A DNA stretch of 64,000 nt from Bolinopsis microptera (Eukaryota; Ctenophora; Tentaculata; Lobata; Bolinopsidae), in NCBI RefSeq assembly GCF_026151205.1, contig NC_087084.1:5449538-5513537 (forward strand), given 5' to 3'. Below, piece after piece: positions 1 to 13,700 of this stretch (positions are counted from its first letter, which is position 1; each line of letters starts with the position of its first letter). The position numbers and the translations under genes are program-made. The notes below the pieces were generated by a model. It was not told where the DNA came from and searched no databases. It saw only the letters and a program-made list of their open reading frames with translations.

Positions 1-1400
1 CCTGACATTCTCCGAAATAATGGCGAATCGTGATGACAACCTTGTACGGCTTTGTGTGCATCCTCTTCGTCGAAGAGAATGTCCAGTGGGATCTTCTAAT
101 TTCACTAATATTTGTCAAGCCTTTGTAATCGATTATATCATTGATTCTAATTCCTCGAATTGACCACGTACTTGCGGCTGTTCATTAAGTTATGACTTGC
201 TTCAAAATCTCGCTCGGTCTTCTCGACGATTTAGTTGCTTTCAAATTCAGATTGAAAGCTTTCATTATCTAATGACCGTGATTTACCTAATGATTACAAA
301 AAAATTAATAATGTGGTTTTAGTATCGTAATTATTAATCCAAATAAAGTTTCAAAATTTATGCTTCAACTTTTAAAGATGTCATGATTAATCGTTCATGA
401 TACGTTTTTTGTCAACAATAACTAGGAGTAACAAGTGAAATTATAAGTTTCAGCTTAATTACGGTAACATTTCCTGATCCAATTTGTATGCTGAAGATTG
501 TATGCTACACTTTAAATTGGGAAACAGTCTTTAGTTTTACTTGATACCTTTTTACTTGCAAGAATTTAAATAATGGTACGGCGCTTTTATTGGCTTCTAG
601 TCTACTGATAAGGTGGCGCCTTGACCCCGCCTATTAGTATTAACGTATTAACATATCACATATCGTTATAATTATATGCACTGCAGATATATTGGAATAG
701 GGTGTATTAAATTGGATATCGAGGCGCCCATACTTCAATTTGGACGGTATCATAAAATTTCCTTAATTTTTACTCTTATCTTTGTACAATTAGGGTAATT
801 TGATTTCAAATTATCGATCGGCTTTGAAATATCTCAATATCTACTCACATGTTTAAGTTGTCGTTAGTTTTACTTATTATACCTCTTAGAATAAATTTTA
901 CTCTAATTTGTTCATGACGTCTTTATATAAGTTTTACATATTTAATAGCTTAACAGTAACAATAAACATCGAGATACTTTTTTATTTTGTTTTAACCTAA
1001 ATTCACGTAAGAATTGTCACTCATTAGTAATTATTTATTGGTTCAACTTCACTGGATGTAATACAGTTAGACTTTGTCCGATATATGACATCTTGGCGCT
1101 ATCCGTTGGTGTGATCCGCTAAATGAGCACAACAGATTTAACCAAACGTTGACGTTCATATTGTTTACTTTATTGTGTTTAATCATTTAATTTAAACATG
1201 TCCAATGTCCATTCACTGAACATCGAATCGTTGAAATCTAATCGCTTTTTTTGTTCGTACGTGCCAATAAGCATGTGGATTGTGGAATTGTGGTCTACCA
1301 CATACCAGATATAATCGCTTCTCATTGTCGCAAAATTCCCTTCACTGTTCACGGTTGTTTGTTCTTAAATACAAAGACGCACAGCCACAACAACAATACA
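1..1400. other. AT-rich intergenic DNA, no gene seen
   Basis: No reading frame with recognisable protein content or convincing splice signals was found on either strand. The stretch is AT-rich single-copy-looking sequence that may be upstream or intronic DNA of the carbonic anhydrase gene. Confidence 0.5.
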
Positions 1401-1404
1401 AACA

Positions 1405-1502
1405 TTTGATTCATGATGTCATTGTCAATCCTTCGCAGCTCGGTGCTCCGGTGCGGCCCAGTAGTCAGTGACAGTAGTGCTGTAGTGCATTGCGCTACAA
1501 TA
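1405..1502 (+). repeat. Degenerate copy of the GC-rich 'A' repeat
   Basis: The words GATTCATGATGTCA, CAATCCTTCGCAGCTCGGTG and a later CATTGCGCTACAA match, in the same order, the repeat at 40902, 41499, 51908 and 55110. This is the most diverged of the five copies seen. Confidence 0.6.
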
Positions 1503-1593
1503 CAAACATTTATTACTTCCACACAATTTCATCCACAGTTGTTTTGTTCGTATTAATAAGATCCAGCCATACTATTACTATCAGTTAAAAGAC

Positions 1594-1753
1594 AAATTAG
1601 CGATTGCAAAAAAGCTTCTTCGACTGGCAAAACCGCAACATGACATCATCAGTCATACTATGCAGACTGATGAATGATGATGTAATAGTAATAGTAATAA
1701 AACTAATGCTACGGTTTTGCCAGCCGAAGAATCTTTTTTGCAATCTCTAATTT
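1594..1753. mobile_element. 160-bp MITE-like foldback element
   Basis: Two 42-bp arms (1594-1635 and 1712-1753) are inverted repeats differing at about four positions; both begin AAATTAG and contain GATTGCAAAAAAG and GGCAAAACCG. The loop is about 76 bp and codes for nothing. The size and structure are those of a non-autonomous DNA transposon. No clear target duplication is visible. Confidence 0.75.
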
Positions 1754-1759
1754 TTCGAA

Positions 1760-3300
1760 CGTACAAATTTTCCACGAAGAAATGAAGAGCGATTAAGAAA
1801 GAAAATTTAAATACATATAGAGAAAAGGGTTACCATTTAGAGTGTGCTAATTGTACAATAATTAGAACGTCATGCTTCGAATAATCACTTTATGTAAAAA
1901 CAATTTGTTTTCTCTAAATATTCTCTGCCGGTACCACTTATAGTTATAACGACCTTTTCATTAAGATTTCTCAATCTCATTCTCTAGAAAACTTCGTTTG
2001 TCAATCAATATCAATATCATTGAAGCTTGTAATACTAATAAGATCTTTTATTAACATATCAATGAAGACCACCAACGTTTTATTAAACGGAAGTCAAATG
2101 AAGTGGAACTAAGGCTAATTGAAATCCCTAACATCTTTGATGATAGTTTTCAGTTTTGCTCTTTTTTTCATTTTCATGTTTTACTTTTAGTACGCATGCT
2201 GCAGTTTGAAGAGCTGATATTTGACTTATTGTGCAGGAGGAGGGGGCATATCACCACAAATATTTTAGTCAATCTTTTTTTGGATTAAGATTTCAGGTTA
2301 TATAACTAGCTCTTATAGTTAGAGGTATGATGTGTAATTGAGGCCCGTTTTTTCTTTTTTTTTAAATATTCCGATTTTGCAGCAAAATGTACAATACTCT
2401 GCCGTTTTCAGCGTTCGGCCGACGCGAAAAATAAGATATCCGCGGGTTGGCGGTATTAAAGTCTACCCTATAAGGAGGCACCAAAAACTGCAAGGGGGCA
2501 GGAGCTAGGGTGCACCAAAAAGCAGGGCACAGAAAAAAAGGTCAACCAAAAATTTGGGAGGGGTGCCAAAATAATGCCAAGAATCAAGATACGCCAACAT
2601 CACCGATCAGGTGACGCTTACACACCATGAAGGTGACGGTTACACACCACACCCAGTACATCATGTGTACTTCCTGTTTACACCAATATAGCCACCACAC
2701 TTCATGATACGATTAATTTGAGTAAACCCATTAAATAATCAAGTTGTACTGTGTACACACACATGGATGCCACCTCATTTCCACCTATAACTATACCAGT
2801 CATTGACGGCCATCCTGACTGAAATTGCTCACTTTTGAGGTGATATCGGATTCTCACTCCGTTTACCGTTATTAATTTTTATATAGGGTGTATATAGTCA
2901 TTAGTACTACTAATGACTAATAGTAGCCCACGTACCTACCGCAGTGTATAAATACAGTGTGGTATGTGTGCGTGTCACTTTCGACTCCTTATAAGCCGTG
3001 ATGTTGCATGCCATTTCGCGGTTTCGTTGTACGTGACGTGCTCTGAATGGTCTCTCCACTCGTAGCCGTATACACACTCGGATAATGGATATCTAGTGCA
3101 CAATTGTATATAATTGTATACTTGTGTATCTAGATGGGAGAGCTTCTCCTAATTAGATTTTCTATCTGTGTCCTCTGTGTTGCTGTGGTAGGTCTCGTGT
3201 GTTGCTGGAAGTCTCGTGTTATTTTTAAGTGTGGGGGACTGGGGGTGGAATGTGGATGTCCGATGTATGATGACTATGAGTTACACTGTTCTGCTTTAGT
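1760..3300. other. Intergenic or intronic DNA, no gene seen
   Basis: AT-rich sequence with a purine-rich patch near 2460-2570 and short inverted repeats (for example the 21-bp palindrome near 2898). No exon could be supported. Confidence 0.4.
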
Positions 3301-3703
3301 ACGGCTTCAGTTGGGATGTAGGGTCGGTTCGGTAATCGGTTAATTGACCTGTTAAGCGATTAGAGCCGTGCCAAAGAACCGAACCAGCTATAAGGCCAAC
3401 TTTAACCGTGCCGAACCGGTTAAAGTTGATCAGCGTTAATAGTTTGTGTTTTGTAAACCGTTTTGTGACTGAATTCATTTAAGGGATCATTCAAATATTA
3501 CGTGAGCAATTTTTGACCATTTAAGACCCCGGCCGCTGATACCTTATAAATTCAGCATGCTTTATCCAGTAGCGAAACGTACCTATGTGTCGACTGTCGC
3601 CCCCATGCTAAATTGCCTTGCTAAAACCCCTGTTCTTCCTGTTTATAGTGTTCAAATTAAGCACAATTCTGTAGGCTAAAATGGTATCGACAAACACTAG
3701 TTA

Positions 3704-3982
3704 CCACTATCCTTCTGTCGAACAACTTGCCACTTGCTCGGAGACCGGAGTAGCGCTATTAGAGAAGGGGATAATGAGTTTCTACATGTTGAGTCGCTAG
3801 AGCTCTAGCCTTTATTATCACAAAATGTATCCCAATCATAATTGTAAATTTCGTCAGCAAGGTCTTAACTTATATATATGTGTCTTAAGACACATATATA
3901 TAAGTTAAGACCTTGGTCTCCGAGCAAGTGGCAAGTTGTTCGACAGAAGGATAGTGGTCTTAACTTATATATATGTGTCTTT
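3704..3982. repeat. Nested foldback: palindrome inside an inverted repeat
   Basis: A 43-bp arm at 3704-3746 is repeated perfectly in inverted form at 3915-3957. Directly before the second arm lies a perfect 56-bp palindrome (3859-3914, centre TCTTAAGA). Half of that palindrome appears a third time at 3956-3982. The order is A, spacer, B, B', A', B. It is non-coding. Confidence 0.8.
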
Positions 3983-5280
3983 GCATCTGTCGAATGAAAG
4001 GTTGACTATAAAGTCTGCTCAAAGCAAGATCAAATTATGATTTATTTGACCAATACAAGTTCTAGATTCTTATTTCTTTCTCTCACTGTAATAGCTTAAT
4101 AGTAACTGAATGGCGAACTTACACGTCTTTGTTACAGAGGAGAATGGACGACTTGAAGTTGTATTAAACAAATAGGGTATTTTTCAGTCATTCTTTTAGC
4201 CGACTTTTCAATCGACCGATGAAGAAACATTTACGTTATCCGTCATTGCCCTACCCACTGCGGCAGCTTTTCTGCAACTATGAACTATGAAATCTGCTCG
4301 ACAATTTGGGCCTTCCGATGAAACACTCTTTTTTAAAAGTTTGCCGTATTGTTATGAGCAGGTATGCTAATAATTGTTTGTAGGTTGTGTTTTTGGATTA
4401 TTTTGTTTATAAAGGAGCATTTTTGTGTAGAATTGAGACAAAGCCAGAAATTTCTACACTGTTTATACTGTTGGGCTCTGTTTCCGTCAGCTTGGAGGCG
4501 ATGGGGAGATTTTGTTAAGTAAGTAACCCCCTGTCAAATTGTTATGTTTGGTTACCTAGTAAATGTTCATTGGTCGTGTTTTGTCGAAAACATGCATTCG
4601 CTCCTGGGTATCGTCGGAGATAAAGACTTGCTTAGCCGCTCGACACTGTTCTGTCACAACAAACACAGGTATCTATCAATTCTACGGAAGCCTATACTTC
4701 CAAATTTAGTTTACTGCGAAAAAGTACTCGAAGCCTCAAAAGAGAGCAATTTCAGTCAACAAATGTAACATGTTCATAACACTATCAGCTCACCTTTACT
4801 TCAAAATGTCGTTAAAGTCTATTTACATCACTCATTCATGCACATTAAATGCTTTCACCATGCATCTGGATATTTACCCCAGTTTCTATTAATAACTGCG
4901 GCACTAATAGTAATAACTTTAAAATGCACTAATAATTAACGAAGCTATTATATTTCATTTTACAGCACTTAGTTGTGCGTTGACATTTGTTTATATTCTA
5001 AATATCACCTACTATTTTTTCTACTTGATGGTTCTACCAGTACTAGCAGTATTTGCGTCTTGATCTAATATACTGAGAACTTATGAACATACCGTTTAAA
5101 GTTCAAGCCCTTTTACACTGAGTGGAGCGGAGACTCTCACTTGTACCCAACAATCAAATTCAAGCCTTTTTACAAGAACTTGACTAATTCCTAGTATTTT
5201 TCTGCATTGCAATGAAAAACACGAACGATTTATATAAACAAAATTAGCACAAAACTCAAAACTAACTTGAGCTGTAATTT
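3983..5280. other. DNA upstream of the carbonic anhydrase exons
   Basis: This should be the intron before, or the promoter of, the carbonic anhydrase gene. No exon with the expected Trp/Tyr and Gly-Pro signature of an alpha-CA N-terminus could be found. A 74-codon frame at 4544-4768 has no recognisable content. Confidence 0.35.
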
Positions 5281-5284
5281 CCAG

Positions 5285-7182
5285 CAGGAATGGGCGAAAG
5301 ACAGTCCCCTATTGATCTAGTCGGAGCTATAAAAGCTACTTTGCCACCACTTAAGATAACATTTGAGAACGGCCCGGATAGAGCTAACTTAGTAGCCATA
5401 AACACGGGACAGACGTTGCATATCGATTGTGCGGGACAGATATTAGGAAAACTTACTGGCGGACCGGTAAGTTATTAATTATGTTTAATTGAGAATCTGA
5501 TGACGAACATTACATTTACATTCTCCGCTTATAATTATACAACTTGAACTACTGATGAAATTTTGTTAAAATGAATGTAAAGATTTGCGAGATTGGTTAT
5601 ATTCTATTAATGGAATAACCATCTAAGTCTTATGCAAACCACGCAGAGATGCGTGACTGTGAGGGATCACGCAGATGAATTTACAGAATCACACGCGCAC
5701 ACATGCACAGCCAACAGCTTAAACTTCACAATGAAATTATGTAACCTTCAGGTGGGTGACAGCAACTACACTCTACAACAATTCCACTTTCACTGGGGAG
5801 ACAATGCACAGCACGGTTCAGAACATAAAATCGAGGGAGAATTCTCCAGTGCAGAACTCCACTTCGTGTTTAAAAACGAGGTACGGTGGCGGAGATGATA
5901 GATTCCCATCATAACTTCAACGACGGTGGTTTAATCGTCAAATATTTGAGAGGCCGTTAATATTGAAACGTTAACTTTCCTGGAGCTCAAATTCGACTGA
6001 ATTTCATATTTTTTCCAAGTCTAATATGATAATGCAGGAAATATAATCGTCATATCCTACACAACACACCATCATCTCCTACAGAAGTACGGTACAGTAG
6101 GCGAAGCCGCAAGCAATGGAGATGGACTAGCTGTAGCTGGTGTAATGATCAAAGAGTCGAAGGCTGCTAAAGATATTGTGCTGCCTGAACTATTCGAGAT
6201 TGTTCCTCAGTTGAAAAGTTAGTTAATATCAGAATTTGAAATTACAGGCTTTTTGTAACTATTTTTATTATATATTCAGATTTTATTTAATAAGGTTCGG
6301 ATGTCGAATAATAATTTTCAGCCAGACCTGCTTTTTATACTTTGAGGAAAGATTGTTCTCCCAATTTCACACGATTAATCACCAAATACTGGTATTACTA
6401 TATCAATGATCATTCCAGCGAACAAAGGTAGCAGTGGACTAAAAGATACGTTGGATCTAGCTTCTGCCCTGCCAGCCAATAGAGCTTACTTTACTTACCT
6501 CGGTTCACTTACCACACCACGTAAGTGAAATTTAACTCATCATTTGCTAGAAACTATCCTTTACCTCACCCGCGAAAAGCTGACCGCTTAAAGCACGAAA
6601 TTACTTAAAGGAAATACACTATTAAAGCTCATAATTCAGAGGCTAACTTTTTATGCTTGTGGTTTAATGTTATAACGCTTGAACAAGGAACTTTACAAGA
6701 TCCGATTAATGAAATTCAATTTATTCTTTATTTTAGTAATAGATTCATGCCGTGCAAATACGGAAGAGGTCTTTAAAATGACTTTATACATTTATAACTC
6801 CGTCTAGAATACAACGAATGTGTCACGTGGATTGTTTATAAAGATGAAGTAGAAGTCAGCTCATGGCACATGAACCAGCTCAGGTTTGTTTTAAGACTGC
6901 CGGTTTCTTTTGTGTACCATAACAATCGTGCATCCTTAATTATAATTACAGTCGAGTTTCCGATAAGCTTTTTCTGAATCTACTGAATTTGGTGTTCGAA
7001 CACGATATTTTGCCCAACTCAAACTTTTCTTGTAAAATGCATTAATTTGACAATTAGCTCCTTAAAGCTAATTATTAAATCCCCACAGAGGAATGAAGGA
7101 TACGGAGGGTTCAGAGATTCTCAACAACTGGAGAGAAGTGCAAGACATTGCGGGCAGACAGATCAAACTAGTTTCAGAATAG
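5285..7182 (+). CDS. Alpha-class carbonic anhydrase (6 exons, first exon missing)
   Basis: Zinc enzyme interconverting CO2 and bicarbonate. Exons: 5285-5466, 5752-5880, 6085-6217, 6419-6520, 6808-6883, 7089-7182; phases join cleanly (0, 0, 1, 1, 2) at GT/AG borders. The joined product, about 237 residues, shows family landmarks in order: GERQSPIDL, TGGP, QFHFHWG (two zinc His), GSEH (gate Glu), AELHF (third zinc His), YFTYLGSLTTP (substrate-site Thr) and a final VQDIAGRQI. The N-terminus with any signal peptide and the Trp/Gly-Pro segment lies in an exon I did not find, so location is unknown. The usual proton-shuttle His of the NNGHS segment is Gln here (NTGQT), which would slow turnover if the alignment holds. 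The gene runs tail to tail with the minus-strand kinase-like gene. Confidence 0.9.
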
Positions 7183-7763
7183 TTGTGTTTCAGTTATTTA
7201 TTTTATCCAGCCGTGTATTTACAACTCTTTATTAGGTGAAATATTTTAGTTTTTATCTAAACTGTTAGTGATTGTAGAAACTGATACTCATTATTTTTTA
7301 TCAGCTGTCCAGTGTCCACGAACTATCATAAAAACTAGAGGATTATTTGATTGACCGTTTCGAATTGGGAATAATTTTATGAATTTGTTTGTCTTGAATT
7401 GATTATGACTTTCTTGTTTGACAATTTATTTCAACCGGATAGATTTTCTAGATTATAATCTCGAATTATTTACAAATGCGTTATTTACATTTTAATATCA
7501 AAGATGGATTATATCGCTGAAAACAATTTGTTTCATTCTCTGAGTATAGAAAACTGATAAATTTCTTTAGAAAAAGAGCTACAAATATTTCTCTGAAAAG
7601 TCCGTCTAGGACTAACAAAAAGACTGATCAGCATCACAAAATGGCGCCGGTAAATAAAAACAGTCGGTTGATGTCCGAAAACAGTCCAGTTTCCCAGAGT
7701 TCCTGGTATAAATCGTGAGTGAAGAATAGTCCACGCTGGAGACTTGAGAATGTCGTGATATTT

Positions 7764-10700
7764 TCAGCTCATATCGTTGGTTGACATATTCAGGGCTTTC
7801 GCTAATGCTTCTGGGTCACTGTAACAAAAGGTGTTACTATTATTATGATTTTATGGATTTTTAAATCGGATTCTCCTTTTTAATACACCTCGGTAAATGA
7901 AGGTTTGCGGTACACGATACTTTTGGTGAAGCTTCAACGTGGTCGATGTATGCATCAATCATCAATACTCCACAGTAGCGATAACGAACAGCGTAAGAAT
8001 AACTAAAACATTGGGACCTTAATCTAAATGAAATTAGTAGTCGCCTTGAACCAGTAATTATCAACTAATTAATTAATCATTATTAACCTGAAATCTATTT
8101 CATCCGTGGTGATTTCTTTCTCGACCTCTTCGGGATGATCGAATTTGGTCTCCACTTCTTCTAAAGGAGTTTTAGTGTCGTATCTCGCCAGAACGCGTCC
8201 AATCTGCAGACTGCCCTTTTGTGCTAGCTGATTAAAATGTGTTATTGGAGAGGTTTGAGGATTCCTCCAACTGGCAGAAAAAGATATTTTTGAAAAACTG
8301 TACATTTTATAACTTAAATATTTAAAAAATGAAAAATATGCAAAGTTGCGAACCGTTTCTCTCTTCTTGAGTAGCATATCAGACAAACGTTTTCCCACGC
8401 CCACCATTGGTTCCATTTTAGCAGCGTCCCCCTAGACAGCATCAAGATTATCAGAAAGTCACTAAAACGTGAAGAAGATATGAACTCTTGCGATGGACTT
8501 TGTCGAGTGGAGACTTTCTGATTATGCAATCAACTTAAATTGGACTTACCTTACACCAAGGGTGTTCTAGGGCCTCTGCAACTGTCAGTCTTTCCCCGGG
8601 AACTAGTGTTACGAGCTTGCTGATAAAGTCCTGAGAATAATTGTATATGAAATGGTTGGTTTAAACGTATTATTAATATGTTATTCGGCACCTATGTCGA
8701 AATATGCATATGGTTCAACCGCCGTGTTTTGGTTTAGCCTAAATAGATCTTACCAATATTTGACATACATTTTTCTCACTCCAGCTGCAGTCTGGTAGTG
8801 TTGAGTTACATTCATATTTTCCTAATCTTCATAAATCATATTGTTGCCTCTAACTTACGTACAGGAGGAACGATCTCTAATAACACGCAGAAATAACTTA
8901 GTAGAATGCAAACTTACTTGAGCGTTTTTAGAAACTTTGTTGAAGAAAGGTTTGATGAACTCGAAGTCGCAACGTACAACGTTGGAATATGTTCCAGCGT
9001 CTCCTTGATTTGGTGATGGGAACGGCTCCAATCCTGACAATCTGAAGAGGTTTAGGTGGTTGTTTTTATTTTGATGAGTAATATTATATATTATATAAAT
9101 GAATTCAGTAAATTCGCTCCATTACCCAAATATATATCTCGTGTTTGCGCGGCGCATATTGCCATAGAAACCATGCTAATTTTATGTTCGCGACTGCGTT
9201 TTACCAGAATAAAATGTTTTCGCGCGTCACGCAAACCAAAGATATTTGGTGGACCGAAACACTAGAATAAACAACAAGCATAGATTTGAATACACGAAGG
9301 ATATTGATTAAAAACTTACAGTACGTATGTTAGGACACCTATACTCCACACGTCAGATTCTCTTGAAGGAGGAAATCCTCTCAAAATTTCGGGCGCTGAA
9401 AAATAATGTTTGTGAAAATAATCCTCATTTGGAGTAAAACCTACTCCCAGGTTTATCAAACCCATCTACAGAAACAAAAATCAGATACGAAGTTTAGTTT
9501 CACCAACAAGTACTTACCAACATAAGAAGGGTTCCCGCAAACTCCGTTCATTAGTACACCATGTGACATGAGACTGGACATGTAGAAATCTGCGAGAACT
9601 GTTGGAGCATATTCCTTGCTATTCCCACTGAGCACATTCTCCGGCTGAGGGAAGTGGAAAACTTGTAAAAATGGGCATAATTAGGTGAAACACGTGACGG
9701 TAATTGCTGTATTTTGATGGATGATGTTTTCAAATAATGAGCTGGCTTGCAAGAAAACTCTAGCTCTTTTACTTCAACTCCGTAACCACATTTTTACCGT
9801 GGCAACTGTAACTTTACAAAGGTCGAAAAGAAAGACAGTAATAAAACCCCGCCTATATCTGATATCAACCACACTGAATGACTGCATACTCGCTCCGACT
9901 AACGTTCAAGATTAGAGTAAACCAATTAGATGCTTGAAGAACCGTAGTCACGTGTCAAATTGGTCCTCCGCCCTCGTGTCCTACGTCCTCGTGACTACTA
10001 CTGCATAGAGTCCTATATATTGGATGTGTCAAACGGAAGACCTTAGTCTTCCAGCATTTCTTCAAGTGTGATATAAGGTGGTTGCCATTATGTTACGCAC
10101 AATTTATAATTTTATCATTTTATTCATTGCATCGTGGTTTGTGGTGGTTTAATTGGCTGTTCATTGATTTAGTGAGACTTTGTATCAGAGGAAACACGTA
10201 AGTGCGGTAATATTTTGCAAATAGTGCGATTCCGCACCTCCCTAAACATTAAAACATTTTTATGTGCGGAAAATGTGGAGACAAATAACAAAGCAATTCT
10301 ATAGAATTACCCTCATAGAAGGTTTTACAATAAGATGGACAGGATGACTGGGGCTAGTTGAGCTGGTAATGAACATAATTTATTCAATATTATAACTTTA
10401 CAATATAATATTTCAGCACATTGTGTGTAATGTGTTTACGATAAAGCGATAACATGTGTATAAACTAAAGTGACTCAATTTCAATCTGCTGAGGGATTGA
10501 GATCCAACATGACCAGTTATTGATTTACTATTGCTAAGATTCACCCTCTTTTGTTTTTTAATCAAATATCAATAGTTTTAAATGTCAATACACTATCAAG
10601 TATCAACTTGCTGCCTGTTAATAAGTTAATAATGATAATGAACTTTCTGCATATATTTTTCCTGATACGGTATGGTTAACTTTTAAGGAGACTTTTTATC

Positions 10701-13700
10701 CTACGTAATGCTTCATGATGTCGCTTGTTTCTTTTATATTATTGCTGTATTGTTTGTATACTATTTGCGAAAGTTTCAAATCAAATTAAAAAAACTCGAC
10801 TTACAATCAAACCCAAAATTTCTACACGATCTCTTTATGTAAAACGGATTTGGTGGTTTTTAAATTACCTTCAAATCTTTTGCTTCGTCTTTCAAACACG
10901 GTTTTTGATATTTTGTTTAAAGTTTTTGTTCTTCACATTTGTAAGGGTCCATTTATCGAATAAAGGTTCACTTATTTATACGCCGAATATTGTACTTTCC
11001 TCGATGATAATTAGCGGAAAAGTGTTGGCATCTCGATAATAAATACCGGCTAATGAAAAAGTAATAACCACCATTAGCTAAAGTTCCATCATTAACTATT
11101 TCCCATCGATTATATTCCAGGAAGACTCAAGATCCAGCCATTATAAGATTATAGACCCACAGGTTTATTTTCGTTTCCATAACTACTGACAGTTGCTGAC
11201 CCTTGGCTATATAATTCATGTCCCTTCTGATTGATTGTAGACCGCATTGTCGTGCAAATTCAAATGTAGTTGATAATGATATAGATTTGACGTTCGGTTT
11301 TTCCGAAGCTTATGATCTGTCGGCGAATGCTATAGACCAGTTTATGTGATTTTATTTTTGTAAGAGTCAAAGCAGTTACCCAAACTGATGACAAAAATAT
11401 GCTTTGCTCATGAGCATTGCAAGCGGGGGGCCAGTGTTCTTGCTTTATTTTTACAAGCAAACTCGTTACTAACTCTTCTTATACCAAGGATTATAACAAA
11501 GATCCATTAGTAAATGGACTCGGTTATGTCAACGCCACGAATATGTGAGAGCTGGGTTTATGGTTTTATTTCTATAACAATCTCTATATTTGTGCTACGC
11601 AAGGCGCGGTGAAGAGTGAAAGCAGTTACCCAGACCGATGACAAAAATATGCTTTGCTCATGAGCATTGCAAGCGGAGGCCGAGGGCCAGGGTTTCTGCT
11701 TTATTTTGGCAAGGAAACCCGTTACTAACTCCTCTTATATACCAAGGATTATAACAAAGACCATTACCCATTAGAAAATGGACTCGGTTATGTCGACGCC
11801 ACTAATATGTGAGAGCTGGGTTTTTGGCTTTATTTCTAGAATAATCTCTATTATATTTGTGCTACGCAAGGCGCGGTGAATTCTTGAAATATCATTTTTG
11901 ATTTTACTCCAACTCGATTCTAGCTCTGCTCATACAGCAACCGGTCGGTTCCTACTCTCGTAATCTATCCTAGAATTTCCTAACTAACGACCGCTAATAA
12001 ACGCGGTAATCAATTAATTGATTTATTCGGATCGAAGTTAATTAATAACTGCCATGTGCCACACCAGAAGCAAGGCGGGAGCAGATGGTTAGAATATCAT
12101 TAGCTTTACATTAAATCACACGAGAAGGAGTTGCTGTCTCTTAAGGGGGACAGGGGGGGGGGTCTTAATCAAAATTCTCTCGAAAGATCCCCCCCCCCCC
12201 CTCGACCCCGGCCCCCTTAAGTCCGAACACTGGAAACTGGGGTGGTAGCAGATGGCTTAGAGATCATCAGCTATATAATCAGCTATATTTAGCTATATAA
12301 AGTAATTCTGTGACGTGTGCACAACGCCAGTTCCTTTAAGTCAGAACAAGAACAGGCAGTCCTGATGGAATTAGCTGAGGATCTTTGTACTTTTAAAATG
12401 TAATCTGATAACTTGTGTTTATGAAGGAGCAATGGTTAGAGTTCTGCCTTTAGTTCTTTTTCTTTCATTGTCTGGGCATTTCTCACTGTCTAGACTCTTT
12501 TTCGTGCACAATTACGGTAAAGCTATTCATTCTAGTACGTAGAAATAAGATATTTACTCTTCAATTTCAGTACAATACTTTTTTATTTATAGAACTTCGT
12601 TTCGTTATTTTCTAATGTAGGTGAACATTGAACAATTTAACGATAGACTATTTTTAAGGCTAAGCTCGTAATAGAAATATTTGTTTACACAGGATAAGCG
12701 TCCTATTTTAATGATATCGTTTTAATTCTGAGCTAGGACATAATCTAATCACGAGAGAAACAAGCAAACCTCACTTTGGGCATATTGCCAAAGAATACTC
12801 CTAAAAAATGCTCAGCTATCATCGAATTAGACATTAAAATCGAATCAGACATTAAAATGAAAGCAGATTAGTAACTATTATTGTAAAATACCATTAAAAT
12901 GTGCTACCTTTATATTGGCGTGGATAATATCCTCCATATGAAGATACTGCACAGCGCTCAGCACGTCTCTTATTATCGCGGCTGCGTGGTACTCCGAGTA
13001 GCTCTCCACGTTCGCTAACCTGCGCAAAGTTATTTTGATTCCTAAATTTAATAGTATATAGCTGACTTTGGCAAGGTAGTGTTGGTTATGTGCCTAACCT
13101 GGTGAACACAGTGGATATCCTTGCTGTACGGCTAGTTAAACAAGGAATTGAAATTGTGGGGCTCCGTGCAGACCAACCTAGCTGTGGCTAAAGCTGTAAT
13201 ATACAAAATCAATACATTGCTTATTTTTACTTTTTACTTTTTAGTAATATCATGACGTAGTGATTTATGATCACCACAATGGTTCGCTGTGTTAGCTGGT
13301 TAAAGTTGACTTACAGTTGAGCTTAATATTTATTTTAAAAGCCACTTTAACAGTTTAACTACGATTTTATGTGTGATGCGCTGTGATTCCATACCATGCC
13401 AAAAATTGCCAAGACCTGATTACTTGGCTACGACTAGAATTAATTCTCTCTCGGCCCAATCTTAACCTTCAATTTACTTAGGGGAGAGATAAAAACTGTT
13501 GAATATAGATATCCTACTACAGCTGTGCAACTGTGAACTATATCACCTAGGTGTCATATTTAGTGCACAGTTGTGACTTGATCTTATCAGTTTTCGATGG
13601 TGGCTACGTTCTCCAGAAAAATATTTTCTGCAATTCTCAAAATATAGTTTTAATCTTCGGTACTATGCCAAGAAAATTTAGACTCTGCTATAATTATAGT

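Larger units (their letters stand above)
9900..12900. other. 3.3-kb intron of the pseudokinase gene
   Basis: The intron between 9644 and 12908 holds a 250-bp tandem duplication and an 80-bp TTAA-flanked hairpin. The remainder is AT-rich and without visible genes on either strand. Confidence 0.6.

Noticed and set aside
2895-2920. 21-bp palindrome GTCATTAGTACTACTAATGAC
   Set aside because: Short, isolated and AT-rich; not beyond what chance gives in such DNA.
4544-4768. 74-codon frame containing VHWSCF as a candidate first exon of the carbonic anhydrase
   Set aside because: The resemblance to the HWSY start of alpha-CAs is four residues only. The Gly-Pro and Trp that should follow are absent, and no suitable donor joins it to the next exon.
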